Part shown: piece by piece, positions 34,270-45,191 of the stretch
How the letters are laid out: the number at the start of each line of letters is the position of its first letter
Numbering within the stretch: position 1 is the stretch's first letter
NCBI RefSeq assembly: GCF_013426205.1
Contig: NC_089422.1
Coordinates: 1,178,001-1,242,000, forward strand
From: Metarhizium brunneum
Taxonomy: Eukaryota > Ascomycota > Sordariomycetes > Hypocreales > Clavicipitaceae
DNA length: 64,000 nucleotides
Reading direction: 5' to 3'
Notes under the pieces: model-generated
Database searches by the model: none
Seen by the model: only the letters and a program-made list of their open reading frames with translations
Told to the model about the DNA's origin: nothing
Translations under genes and position numbers: made by a program

Positions 34270-37227
34270 TCACTTCGCCCGGTTCACCAGCGGCTCAGGA
34301 CGATTTAGTTGTGGGTTATGAGGCTCCCCATTATTCAGGCGACGTCGGCTAGATGTAGCTGGCATAGGAGGGGAATGGACATCACCATTGTTGAATCGTT
34401 TTGGCGAACTAGAGGTCTTGCTACGAGCAAGAGATCCTGGAGATGGAGAGGGGCGATGGGGCGATGGCGGCGGTTGCCCAGTAAAACCACCGTCATGTGA
34501 AGCAGGTAATCCACGTCGAGACATATTTCTTCGGGGAATACCATCACGAGGCTCTCTCATTGTGCCACCTGTTGCGTAGCTAACTAGCGGCTGACCAGGA
34601 GCTTGCCTAACGCCAGCTGGGCCTTCGCGAAATCGTGGAGGCTCAGGAAAGTCTTTTGAGAAGCTGAGCAAAGGCGCAGGATGCTTCTCTGAGCGACTGC
34701 GCGCCGCCATGGCCCCAGTGTGAGCAGTCATTGGTCTGCGCTGTTGGTATGATGACGACGGTGGGTGGAAGGATTGACTGCGAGTACGAGCGGAGTGCTC
34801 CGCAGCAGAGGGGAACCAAGACGTAACTTCAGGTCTCTTCTTTTCTTCCTCAGACTGCTTTTTGGCCTTCTCAGAAGCATCTGATGAGGAGTTGGAGATG
34901 CCACCGTTCAAAAGAGACGGGGCCACGGTAAAGGGCCCATCTGGAGCAGTCTTGGACACCGCAGGGGCAGCATCGCTCTGCTTGAGTTTAGCATCATAGG
35001 CATTGCCTAGCAAACCGCCTGCTGCGAATTCCGATTCAGCTCCCTTGGCAGTTTTAGAAAACTCGGCGTCCGCATGCATCTTCTTCTTCACAGTTCCGGA
35101 GCGATTAACCGACGATTTCGACTTGACAGACATTGATCTTCTGGTTTTTGCTTCCTCGGGCGTGATGACAATCTTACTCATACGGAATGCATTGACATTC
35201 ATGAGCGGCTCGCCCTCGTCGTCCTTTTGCAATGAAACAGTAGAAGCCCGTACGCTGGTATTACCGCTCCTGATGCTCTTCTTGGGGCTTTCACTGCTAT
35301 TGCTTCTAGGACCAAGCGCAATTTGCGGAACTCGACTCTTCTCCTGAAGATCTACCATTCGATTGACCAGATACCAGCTTCGCCAAGCGTGCACCTTTTC
35401 AAAAAATCGGGCTGCCTGCTGTGCATCATCCGTCGAGAAGTAGTGGACAAAGTTCTCGGTGTTGGCAAATACGACGGTCTTTTGCTGGCTCTTAATGGCA
35501 TAGCAAAACTTGTGAGGCGGCCGAAGATGACGGCGAGTCTGACTCTCTCTCGGGGAGTAAATATCAAAGTCGGTCATGTGGCATAAGACAATACTATCCT
35601 TGCTTGAGGCATTAGCATTCGGCGACTTGGCAGCGTAAATCTGTCCGTTTTCAAGAAGCGTCACCCAGCGCTGAGTCCATTTGCCAGTCTTTGACGAGTG
35701 ATGCATTTGCATGGAAAACCCTTGGGGGGGCTCTGTGGTGACAGGAGCAGCTTGCAAGTCCAGATCCTTGTCACGGGCTGGGGATTCGGACTTTATAACG
35801 AGCAGAGAATGTTGCTTGTCCTTGTCCCAAGAGTTCATGACGTCGCGAACGCGCTCGTAACGACGGAGGCGACGCTCAAGGCCAAGGGCGGAATAGCACT
35901 CTATTGTGACACATTTTGCTGGATCTATGTCATGTCTTGTCTGGTCCGCCGTGGCCCCGAGAATGTCAACAGGAGTCGTATCTGCTGTCACCAGCAGACT
36001 GAGGGTGGATGAAAAGCATCGCACAGTTATACGCTAAATCGTGCGCTGTTAGCAGGGAACGCCATTCGCACGTACAAAATGAGCAGGCAAACGCGCCCGC
36101 GACAAACCAAAATAGGATCTTGTTTTGGGGCGACTTACTCGCTCTCCGCCGTTGCTAGCAGACACTGGCGCATCGGTTTGCGGAACAACACCCTTTCCTC
36201 CGGGCGCAATGAAACTCATCTTGAAGGCGGATAGACCAGGTAGACTGGGTGTTGCTGGTTCCCCAATACTGTCCCGGCTGGAACGGCTGGTGGCTGGTGA
36301 GAAGATGGCAGACACAATTGTGCCGGGTGTCCCAGGCTGGCTTGCACCAGCGGATCGTTTACCTCGCGAGAAGAAGATGAGCTTGTCAAGCAGTTGGCGC
36401 TTGAGCTTTGGCGGAGGTGCGACGAGGTGGGCTTGAAGTCGCGCAATGTCCAACTTCTTTTGTTCGGCAAGGATTCTATCAGTCTCAGCCTCAAGGCGCG
36501 CGACCTCATCAGCCAGGTGGTCGGTGCCCTTGCCGCTTTCTTGTTTGATGTCCGAAACGGCGCTGTCGTCCCTGGGCTCTTTGGGCTCGTCCTCAACCGC
36601 AGGCTCGTTTGTGCTCTCGGCCTTTGGCAGCTGTACCGAGTCTCCTCGGTCGTTACTGAGATGGCCGTGTTGTTGGCCGTCCTCTTGGCCCTCCTCCTCT
36701 TGGCCCTTCTCTTGGCCCTTCTCTTGGCCCTCTGGATTGTCGGCCTGGTTCTGGGATTGAGGACCCGCCGCCGTGCAGTCCCCGTCTGTGCCACCCACGT
36801 CCTTATTGGCCGGCTTGTTGATCTTGGAAAACGATTTCCAAGGTGGAATGGCTGAGCTAAAAATGGGAGATTTTATATTCTCCAATATCTTGCGGCCAGA
36901 CGGTGCGGAAATATTGATGGACCTAGGGCTCAGTATGCCTCTTGTGGGCGCCGGCGCGACAGGCGGGGGATCCTTAGACCCTGTTGCGTTGCCGTGATAT
37001 GAAACGCTCTTGGAACGGGATCTAAGCGAGTTCAGACTATCGCTTTGTTCCAGCCCTGCGCAGATTGAATCGCTTTGAGGGATGTCGTCATCCCGAAATA
37101 CACCGAAGTCACGCGGCGATGACACGCTCTTGCCGCGCAGACTGCGATACCGTGAATAGGTCTGAGTAGGTGGTACAGGAACCGCCTCGATCGGGCCCAG
37201 GTCCCGACCCATGGCGTCATGTGCCAT
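34270..37227 (-). CDS. RA and PH domain protein, at least 950 aa
   Basis: Two exons, 37227-36139 and 36033-34270, with donor GTAAGT and acceptor GATTTAG. The N-terminal third is disordered, with YSRYRSLRGKSVSSPRDFGVF and a short Glu/Gln/Gly repeat (GQEKGQEKGQEEEGQ). A coiled coil follows at about 235-265 (EVARLEAETDRILAEQKKL). Residues about 365-447 read as a Ras-association-like domain (RITVRCFSSTLSLLVTADTT, ALGLERRLRRYERVRDVMN). Residues about 465-585 are a PH domain (GKWTQRWVTLLENGQIYAAK ending near FFEKVHAWRSWYLVN). The C-terminus is a basic, Pro/Ser-rich tail. RA plus PH suggests an adaptor linking a small GTPase to membrane; the fungal role is not known to me. 37227 is the first ATG, but the frame is open upstream and an acceptor (TTATGTACAG, 37305) hints at a missed 5' exon. 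Confidence 0.8.
36673..36732 (-). repeat. 12-bp coding repeat in the RA-PH gene
   Basis: Near-tandem units of CTCTTGGCCCTT on the plus strand, read on the minus strand as GQEKGQEKGQEEEGQEDGQ. A slippage-prone low-complexity segment within the disordered N-terminus. Confidence 0.7.
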
Positions 37228-39278
37228 TGTAAAACTAGAAGTATATTCTTCGCCCGCTGCCGATGCTTTCTGGGTCCAAGGCACCCTATTTCTTCGCTTG
37301 GGCCCTGTACATAAGCCCGCCTCACAGTATTTTTTATAGAGACCTGGCGGCTGTTGGTGATATGGGGATCAGAAACCAAGCCCGTGGTGTTGAGTTGATG
37401 GACGATTTTCCCTGACGTAGCTGGACGACGGTAAGGTGTGGTGTCACAAATTGATCCCTGCCAGAGCTCTCCGCACGGCCACGATCTGGTCTTGTCCAAT
37501 TGAATGCAGACCAGCGGCGACACAAGTTTTCGTATAAGTGACGCCAGGTGTCGTCAAATGTGTGGAAAGTTGCCCGTATTCTAGAGGAGGCAGCGACCGA
37601 TTCGACGGCAGGAGGCCGGCGGAAAGCAGAACTCAAAGAAGCGTAAGAAATTGATGGATTAAGCAATTGATTAATTGAACGATGTAAAGAACGAAAAGGA
37701 TCCGTTACGTTATCCCCCAAACAAGATGCCACAAAAGGAGCAAGGAAGCAATGGGGGAATCGAATATTAACGAGCGATACGGGAACGAGAACAAGCAGCG
37801 CTCCTAAAAAGAAAAGAGAGGAGGTAGAAGGGGAAAACAATAGAAGTGCAAGGTTGATCACGTTTCGTGACACTAAGCGAGTGGCATTTTGCGTGTTGAG
37901 CCGAACCTGGGGAAACATGCCATTGCAACTTGTCCAACAGTCGACCTCGCACAGCGTCACCTTGTGATCGCTGCCACGTTTTGCTTTCTCCGTACGGGCG
38001 CGCAGCCATCACAATTCTTTTTGCATGCCTCTTCTCCATCTGGCACATAACACTGTGTCATATGTGTGCTGCGTTCCGCGCCATAACACGCGTCGTGTGC
38101 GGTTTTGTCCCTCCCGGACCGTGTGTGGCGACGACATTCCAGGACACTGTCTTGGCTGCTTGGATGTCTTGGGGTCCAATTTACTCAATCGTGCCAATTT
38201 ACATGTTGTGGGCCTCCTCGAGCATCCAAAAGGTAAGACAGGAAGTCTGACGAGGCTCTGTCGTGTCTGTCCGCCGGTCTTCAGGCAGAAGAGTTCAGTC
38301 GCCGGGCTGTTGAAATTGAGACCACGTCAGTTGCAAGAAGAGCTGGGGTCGGTCAAAGTTTCTCGGGCAGGCTTGAGGTGCGTCGCCACTCTTGCAATTG
38401 GCATTCGGTGTTTCACTGGTGCTTTTCCAGCGTGATTTTTCAATCCTCGCTGGTGCTTGAGGTGCCTACCAAACTTGGACTTGGTATTGCATACTTAAGT
38501 AAGAAATCCCTTGATCTGTCTTTGAGCGACGAGTAGTATGGGCCAACCTGCGGAATTTATTAACCATGGCATCCCTCGGCAGGCGCGGCCCAGTTGGGGC
38601 CCTGGATAAACCGAGTCTTCAACCAGACCCTTCCTTCGGCCGAGTGTCGTGCAAACTGACTAACCGAAAACTGTCGAGTTTTGGGGGGTGAGTACGGAGT
38701 ACGTTCAGAAACTCCCAGGCGGTGTCTTTAGATTCTGCTTTCTTTTTTATCCTTTTTATGCAATGCGCCACTTGCCCCAGCCCAGGCACCCTGTCAGGCC
38801 AAATTTAACCTAGGACACAAACACTAACGAGATTATTGCGCCATGGTGTCGCTAGATAACATGCTTCCCGAGCTTTCGAGTAACGGTGGCGCAGAAGACC
38901 GGTTTAAATTCAAGATGAGTTGTGATACATGACGAGATCAGCGCCAACTCACCAAAAAGAAGCCATCATGTTCCACTATATATTCTATTCGTGACATCCG
39001 GGTGCATTCCTAACCTCTCGTACCCATTCAGGGGGAGAGGGCACGGGTCTGGAAATCAGTCAGCAGGGACAGCTGCAAATCATATTCCAAGCTTCAAGCT
39101 TCAAACGGATTCAGTTGTATCCTTTATTTCGGTTGTGTACTCCGTATGAGCGTTCTAGACCTCGCGGGCTCTCTGGGAGCAAAATTCAGCAAAACGCGCT
39201 AGTTACATACCTGCCCGGCTTCCAAATACCAGCAATCATGACTTGATATAGATTTGGCAGGCAAATTTTTCTTTATCT
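37228..39278. other. intergenic, upstream of the RA-PH gene
   Basis: About 2 kb holding the presumed promoter and perhaps a 5' exon of the RA-PH gene, then the 3' flank of the reductase gene. A 208-codon minus-strand ORF at 37334-37960 has no domain and probably overlaps the leader. TACGGAGTA lies at 38693 and TACTCCGTA at 39138. Confidence 0.5.
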
Positions 39279-40538
39279 CTACTTGCTAAATGCTCGAATC
39301 TCTCGACGCCACCAATCCACAAAGTTGCACGTGGAAATGTCGATGCCCAAGTCTTGGAGTGCTTTCGTGCTGAGGTGACAATCATAAGGCCTTTGTACTG
39401 CAGCATTCGGATCATTTCCTTGCGTATTTGCCTCAATGTTTGAGGTATCCAGCCCCATTATCTTTCCAAATAATTGACAAATTTCGTACTTTGTCATTTT
39501 GTCCTCACTAGAGAATTGCAGGATGGACGGTAATGCCTTGCGATGGTCAGGCCCATTTGCGTCGAGATACTTCGCTGCCATATCTGGAAAAAACTCTTTA
39601 GTTGCCATGTTCACGAATACGCGTTTCGGATCGTGAACAAGGTCATATAGCGCGCAGTTGAAATTTGCAGTATACTGTTTGAATCGTGCCATATGGGTGG
39701 TAGGAATGATGAGTACCTGAAACATACCTCGACATACACGTCCAATATCCTCGGTGTTAGTAGGATACCGAACAGCCCAGTGATCCATCTTAATGTTGGC
39801 GCCTTCAGTCTGGGCTTTCCAGACAGAGTCCATCAAGACATTGACAGCACTCTCGGCGGGGGTCTCAGCGTGGCCGTACAGAACAGGGACGCGTAGGACT
39901 ATCGCCGAACCAGGTTTCCCGACCTTCGCAGCCTCCTCCAGAATGGCCCGCTCTCCATCGAACTTTGTCTGTCCATACAAGTTTGTTGGTTTTGGCGTTG
40001 CATCAGCTTCGTAAGGGGCATCTCCTGGTATGCCAGGAAAAACGTAATCTGTGGAGATATATATGAGCAAGATATCCCTAGATAATGCTACCTGGGCAAG
40101 CCGTCGGCTGGCAGCAATATTAAGACTCCTGGCTCCCTCGGGGTCTTTATCGACCCGGTCCGGAAATCGTTGAGCAGCAGCTACTTCATGGTCAATACAG
40201 GATCGTAAATTCGTGCATCATCTCCCTTCCTTACAATGGACAATGACATGAGGTCTATTGAAGCCGTGGAGAAGAAAGGGTCAGCGCTGAAAAACAGGTG
40301 GGCTCTGCTGGGGAGAATATGGAGAAGATTCGTACTGTGTTTCGTCAAGTACGGTGTTGAGCTCATTTAAATCTTCATTCTCGAGATTGACTTTGAGGAT
40401 GTCAACACCGTCAGCTCGGGAATATCCTGTGCCTTTGACATTCCACTTGGGGCTCTGCCGAAATGCAGCTGTGATCTCGCGACCGAGTAGTCCAGTTGCG
40501 CCGGTCACAAGAGCTGTTCGCCGGCCGTTTGACGCCAT
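39279..40538 (-). CDS. MAT2B/RmlD-like NAD(P)-binding reductase, 326 aa
   Basis: Short-chain reductase of the RmlD/extended SDR type, similar to the regulatory beta subunit of methionine adenosyltransferase (MAT2B) and to dTDP-4-dehydrorhamnose reductase. Four exons: 40538-40336, 40254-40235 (only 20 nt), 40180-39728 and 39583-39279, in phase. The Rossmann motif TGATGLLG lies at about 12-19. PHVIVHSAAQRFPDRVDKDP is assembled across the mini-exon. The catalytic-type YxxxK is NLYGQTKFDGER (Tyr about 143, Lys 147), and LIYISTDYVFPG is the usual strand before it. WAVRYPTNTEDIGRVCR and LQFSSEDKMTKYEICQ are typical of the fungal group. Which substrate or partner it serves cannot be told; both readings fit. 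Confidence 0.85.
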
Positions 40539-41226
40539 AATGTCCAGAGTGTTCCGTATTGAGTTGTGAACCCAGAATTGCGGAGGATGTGACAGGTGTT
40601 TTCACTTTTAGCTGGTGGTGGTGGTGGGTTCCGCCCATGTAATATACATGGAGGGGTAGTTGGCTCCTTTTATCCATTGAGCAAAATCCTGTTTCATAGA
40701 AGTGGAAAATCCGTAAGCTGGAAAAGAGACGCAGACCTTCAGATGCCTCGTTTCCATGCTTTAAAAAGAATCCATAACTCCAACTGCGAGCCACTATCGT
40801 ATTTACCCTTTTGCTCCCACTGTATTGACTCAGCGACTTATATAGGGTAGCTTCATACGCATCTCGTCGCTGCTACACTTATCCACTACCTACCTAGGTA
40901 CCTAGCGGGTGGCATTTAGTCAAAATGAGGTCCCTACCTAGTAGCCATCGAGCCGAATACTATAATATTGACTGTCAATGCTATAGTTTATCAGCGTATA
41001 CTGTCAAGACACCATGTTTGTTAACTGTAGGCACTAACCAGGCAGTGACGCATTAGTCGGCAAATACATTCTGCCACAGACTCTGTGGGCCTTTCTTGCT
41101 GACGCCACTGAGCATATGCCTGAGGCACAAACAATGATCGTCAACTGGCGTGTGATAGCTTGATGTTCAGTGGATTTTCCATCAAGCAACCTTTCACTAC
41201 ACGTAAAACACCAACATCCCAACACA
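40539..41226. other. intergenic, divergent promoter region
   Basis: Between the reductase and MFAP1 starts. Contains an exact TACCTAGGTA palindrome at 40891-40900 with neighbouring near-copies. No gene recognised. Confidence 0.5.
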
Positions 41227-42324
41227 ATGCCGTCGCCAAAGCGGAGAATAGACGCCGAGACGGCAGAGAAACTAGCCGCAGAAGAAGGCTTCATCACGGA
41301 AGAGGAAAGCGAGCAAGACGACGGATCAGAAGACGAAAGCGGCTCGTCCGAAGAAGAAAGCAGCAGCGAGGAAGAGCAAGAAGCGCCTAGAAGATTGATG
41401 ATACGGCCGAAATTCGTGCCCAAAAGCCAACGGGGAAAAGAAGCACTCAACAAGGAAGGATCCGAAGAAGAAGCCCGTCTCGCCGAGGCGGCTGCCAAGC
41501 AGAAAGCCGCCGACGAGCTTGTCGAGGAGCAAATACGAAAGGACCTTGCTGCTCGCGCAGCCGGCAAGAAGCACTGGGACGACGACGAGAATTCCGACTC
41601 GGACGTCGACACTACAGATGGCCTCGACCCGGAAGCCGAAGAAGCAGCCTGGCGCGTGCGCGAGCTGAAGCGCCTCAAGCGTGCCAGACTAGCCATCGAG
41701 GAGCGCGAGCGGGAGCTGGCAGAGCTCGAGCGCAGACGAAACCTCACAGAGGAGGAGCGCAAGGCCGAAGACGAAGCGCACCTCGCTAAGCAGCGCGAAG
41801 AAAAGGAAAACAAGGGCAAGATGTCGTACATGCAGAAATACTACCACAAGGGCGCCTTCTTCCGGGAGGAGGCAGAAGCGGCGGGTCTCCTGCAGCGCGA
41901 TATCATGGGGACCAGGATTGCGGATGACGTGCGGAACAGAGAGGCCCTGCCGGAGTACCTGCAACGGAGGGACATGACAAAGCTGGGCAAGAAGGGTGCC
42001 ACCAAGTACAGGGACATGCGGTCCGAGGATACCGGTCGCTGGGGAGAATTCAACGATAGGAGGGGCGGAAAGTTTGGCGGCGATGAGAGATTCCGGCCTG
42101 ATGACGAGCGGTTCAAGCCCGACGAGAGGGACGCAAAGGGCGCCAATGCGGTCCCCCTGGGCGACAAGGAGAGACGAAGAGACGACGGGAGAGGGGACAG
42201 CTACAGACCGAGGGATAGGTCTCGGTCTCGGTCGCCGAGGAGGGAAGGCGACAGACGAAGGAAGAGGAGTACCTCGAGGCATACACATGACGGCGATAAG
42301 CGACGGAGAGTGAGTCCATTATAG
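41227..42324 (+). CDS. MFAP1-like spliceosomal protein, 365 aa
   Basis: Homologue of micro-fibrillar-associated protein 1, a nuclear spliceosome B-complex component. Single exon; ATG chosen at 41227 (MPSPKRRIDAETAEK) because upstream in-frame codons contain no ATG. The first 60 residues are a Ser/Glu-rich acidic stretch, followed by PRRLMIRPKFVPKSQR, the family's conserved opening. A long charged helix runs through about 90-210 (ELKRLKRARLAIEERERELA). The diagnostic MFAP1 core is present: KGKMSYMQKYYHKGAFFRE, TRIADDVRNREALPEYLQ and KKGATKYRDMRSEDTGRWG. The tail is Arg/Ser/Asp-rich (PRDRSRSRSPRREGDRRR), as is common in splicing factors. It converges with POL12, the two stop codons being about 100 bp apart. 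Confidence 0.95.
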   Translation: MPSPKRRIDAETAEKLAAEEGFITEEESEQDDGSEDESGSSEEESSSEEEQEAPRRLMIRPKFVPKSQRGKEALNKEGSEEEARLAEAAAKQKAADELVEEQIRKDLAARAAGKKHWDDDENSDSDVDTTDGLDPEAEEAAWRVRELKRLKRARLAIEERERELAELERRRNLTEEERKAEDEAHLAKQREEKENKGKMSYMQKYYHKGAFFREEAEAAGLLQRDIMGTRIADDVRNREALPEYLQRRDMTKLGKKGATKYRDMRSEDTGRWGEFNDRRGGKFGGDERFRPDDERFKPDERDAKGANAVPLGDKERRRDDGRGDSYRPRDRSRSRSPRREGDRRRKRSTSRHTHDGDKRRRVSPL

Positions 42325-42423
42325 ACGATGATACCCCTGAGAATTGTACAATATCAAGGCCTTGCGAGCCAAAATAAAAGCCTATTAATTTTTCTCCCAC
42401 GCTCTGCATATCTCGTAGTACAC

Positions 42424-44556
42424 CTATATCCGAACAATTTCTACCCTCGCCCTGTCGAATATCTTGTGGCTCTGCATCTCGTCCTCCCCAACAGCGGGTG
42501 GGTGTAATGTCATCCTCGCAAATGTGCCCGCACCTTTGCGTTTCGACAATGGCCCAGGATTGATGGCTAACACGCTCTCGACGACCTAATTCGTTAGCCC
42601 TGCCCCTTGTTTCCTCACATGTCAAAGAATAATAAAATGAAACCACACCGACATGCAACGAGATGACCACCGCGCCCCCCCAAGAAAAAAAAAGGCCAAA
42701 GGAAGGGGAAAAACAAAACATACCTTTGCAAAAGGCGGCAGGGAACTAGAAACCAGCATAACATCCGGCCTGACATTGACCATCTCCCCCAACTTCAGGT
42801 ATCCGACATCCAAGACGGCGCCGGTCGCAAGGCCCTCCTCAGTCCCCGTCTTGGGCAGCCGCGTCCTCTCGGCGGCCGGGAACAGCGGGAAGTAGTGCCT
42901 CTGCTCAACCAGATACCGGACCAGCCTGGCCATCAGGTCGCCGCTCGTCTTGGCCAGCTCCTCGCTCCTCAGCTCGTACAGAATATCCTGCGTCGAGATA
43001 CCCACGACCATTTCGTTCATGGACAGCGTCATTGGGTTGGACACAATCTTGACCGACTTTGGCAGATCCAGTTCCCTGCGGAGCACCGCGTCCTGCGGCC
43101 AGGAGACGTGCTTGTCGAGGACATCCCGCACGGCGGGGACGAGAATAACTGTGAGGTGCGGGTTGGCAGAGCACGCGCGGACAAGGGCCGGCGCGAAGAG
43201 GCACTTGAAGACGGTGTTCATGGTGGCCGTGTCCGGATCCTGGACAGCCTCATCGGGGAGGTCAAAGTCGCCCGATGCGATGAGCGGGTGGTCAATGTCG
43301 AGGAACGGCCCGGCGAGGACCAGCGCGTCGGCGTAGGAATCGGCTGCCCGGGAGCAGAGCGCATGGAGCGGCTCATAGTCGAGATTGTCGTCGGCTGTGT
43401 ACGGGCCCGACGCGTACATGATGGTCAGCGGCGCGGGCTCCGCATCCGAGTCCATGGCGTCGGCGTGGCCTCTGAACTTTGCGCGGTGGGCCTCGAGAGC
43501 AGACGACGTCGAGGCGGCATTGGGGAGGAGAGGGATCTCGAGGATTTCATGGACGACGAACTCGTTGCCCGTGGCGTTGTGGCCGCGCAGCGCGACGATT
43601 TGTCCCGGGAAGAAGCTCCACGTTCGGATCTTCTCCATCCGCAGAGGCACGCGGAGGCCCATTCCTGTCCGGCGGGATGTTTCCAGCACGAGGGATGCGG
43701 TGTTGAGTCTGCCCTCCATCGAGTCGGAGGCGATTCTGCCCACGGCGACGACCTCGGTGGTGCTTTGGCTGGCGGCGCTTCCAAACGCCGAGTCTTCTAG
43801 CTTGTGGTGGTCCTGTACCACGGTGATGAACTCGTCGATGCGGTCGTCTAGAATCTCACTTGCTTCGGAGAGCTTCATAGCCAGCGGCTTGTACGCCATC
43901 TTCTTGATATCGGACGCAGCAGTCAGCTTGATTCTCGGCTCGGCGAACGGCGCAATGGGTGCTTCAGCGGGTTGAAGATGGCCATTCAGCACCTCAACGA
44001 CGTCTCCTGGGTTCAAACGGTCCGCAAACGAAGTGGTCCTAATATCAAAATCAGTACGGAACCAATCATCCAAAACGAAGGATACACACGGCAGCCCATT
44101 CATAGCCTTTAACTGGTCATCCATCCTCGCCGGCGAACTGCCCACTTTCAAACCGTCCATCCTCTTCTTCAAGGCACTGCCTCCCACGCCACCGCTACGA
44201 TTCAACCTCGCCGTCGCCGGCGTGCTGGGCACCAACCCATCCAACATGCCAAACACGTCGCCGCCCGAGCTCGCTTTGGGTGTGGCACTCAACACCTTGC
44301 GCTCGTTGCGCACCTGAGTCGCGCGGTGGCTCTTTTCCAGCTCATCCTGTATACTCTGCTTTAAGTTTCTTATTCTGGAAAGTGATAGACCGGCTTGCGC
44401 GTCCAAATCCATCTTTATACAGTAGGATTCCCATTTGAAAAAGAGGTCATCGACGGAGAGGTCGTGCAGGCGCAAGATGGACTGGATCTCGGTGATGATG
44501 TCTGGTTCGAGGGGGGAGTTAGGTGAGAAGCGGGTTTGGATGTCGGATTCTGCCAT
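42424..44556 (-). CDS. POL12: DNA polymerase alpha subunit B (Pol12), 647 aa
   Basis: The B subunit of the polymerase alpha-primase complex, needed to start replication. Three exons: 44556-44090, 44038-42724 and 42585-42424, all in phase. The start (MAESDIQTRFSPNS) lies inside a longer open frame; upstream in-frame codons belong to the leader. The N-terminal helical domain is followed by a linker (FGMLDGLVPSTPATARL) and the OB and calcineurin-like phosphoesterase regions: TSFADRLNPGDVVEVLNGHL, FFPGQIVALRGHNATGNEF, ADALVLAGPFLDIDHPLI, VILVPAVRDVLDKHVSWPQD and VVGISTQDILYELRSEE. The last exon encodes VESVLAINPGPLSKRKGAG through RARVEIVRI, the usual end. The first intron is 51 nt with no in-frame stop. 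An ACGCGT box lies about 180 bp upstream. Confidence 0.97.
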
Positions 44557-45191
44557 GGTGGGCAGAGAGAGCAATCTGCTCTGGGCGAGTATCTCTGCTG
44601 CGAGGATCAATTGGTGCAAGGGGGGATATTTTGTCCAAGGTTAACGGCAACGTGATATTCGATTTGGAGTTTGAGGGTCCATGTCTGGTCGGCTTGATGG
44701 TGGGGTCAAGTTCAATGTTGGGTCGGGTTACGCGACGCGTCAATTGTTAGCGTTCGCGTAAAGTGCCCAGCCACAGCCATCACTGGCGTCATGCTTGCTC
44801 CTCGGCTGCTCGACGTCTAACATCCCTGCAAAGCTATAATGCGGCTTATGGTGCTCCGTATACACTCTGTGTAAATAATTATACCAGCTTTCGCAAGCGC
44901 ATTACATGCGACTTAGATTATCAGCAAAGCCATAAGCTTGTTAGCTACCTACTCAAGTACTCAGCGCATCTACTCTAGGGCGCTCTAGCATCTGTGATTC
45001 GTACCCGCCATCTTGGCTTCCATATATATGCAGAGGAACTGAACACAACCCAAACTCCAATCCTGATTACAATTCCGATTCCATACGTATGTGCCAATCA
45101 CTGGTATCCTTTCACGCTCCATAATTCGCCTAAAAAGAAAAAAAAATAAAGAAAAAAAGACAATACGCAAATGCGATAGTTTTAATAATGT
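44557..45191. other. intergenic, POL12 promoter
   Basis: Upstream of POL12 and downstream of the GATA gene. Contains the MCB pair and a TGCTCCGTA variant at 44852. An A/T-rich run (about 45125-45160) is near the GATA gene 3' end. Confidence 0.5.
44735..44740. promoter_or_regulatory. MCB upstream of POL12
   Basis: ACGCGT 179 bp upstream of the POL12 start codon, directly preceded by another ACGCG (44730-44734). Spacing is close to that of the MCM5 box (187 bp). Confidence 0.6.

Noticed and set aside
37334..37960. 208-codon minus-strand ORF upstream of the RA-PH gene
   Set aside because: No domain and mixed composition; more likely leader or promoter sequence of the RA-PH gene. A hidden 5' exon remains possible, but not this whole frame.
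42895..43800. 301-codon plus-strand ORF opposite POL12
   Set aside because: Lies entirely antisense to a well-supported gene. The GC-rich third codon positions of POL12 leave the opposite frame open.
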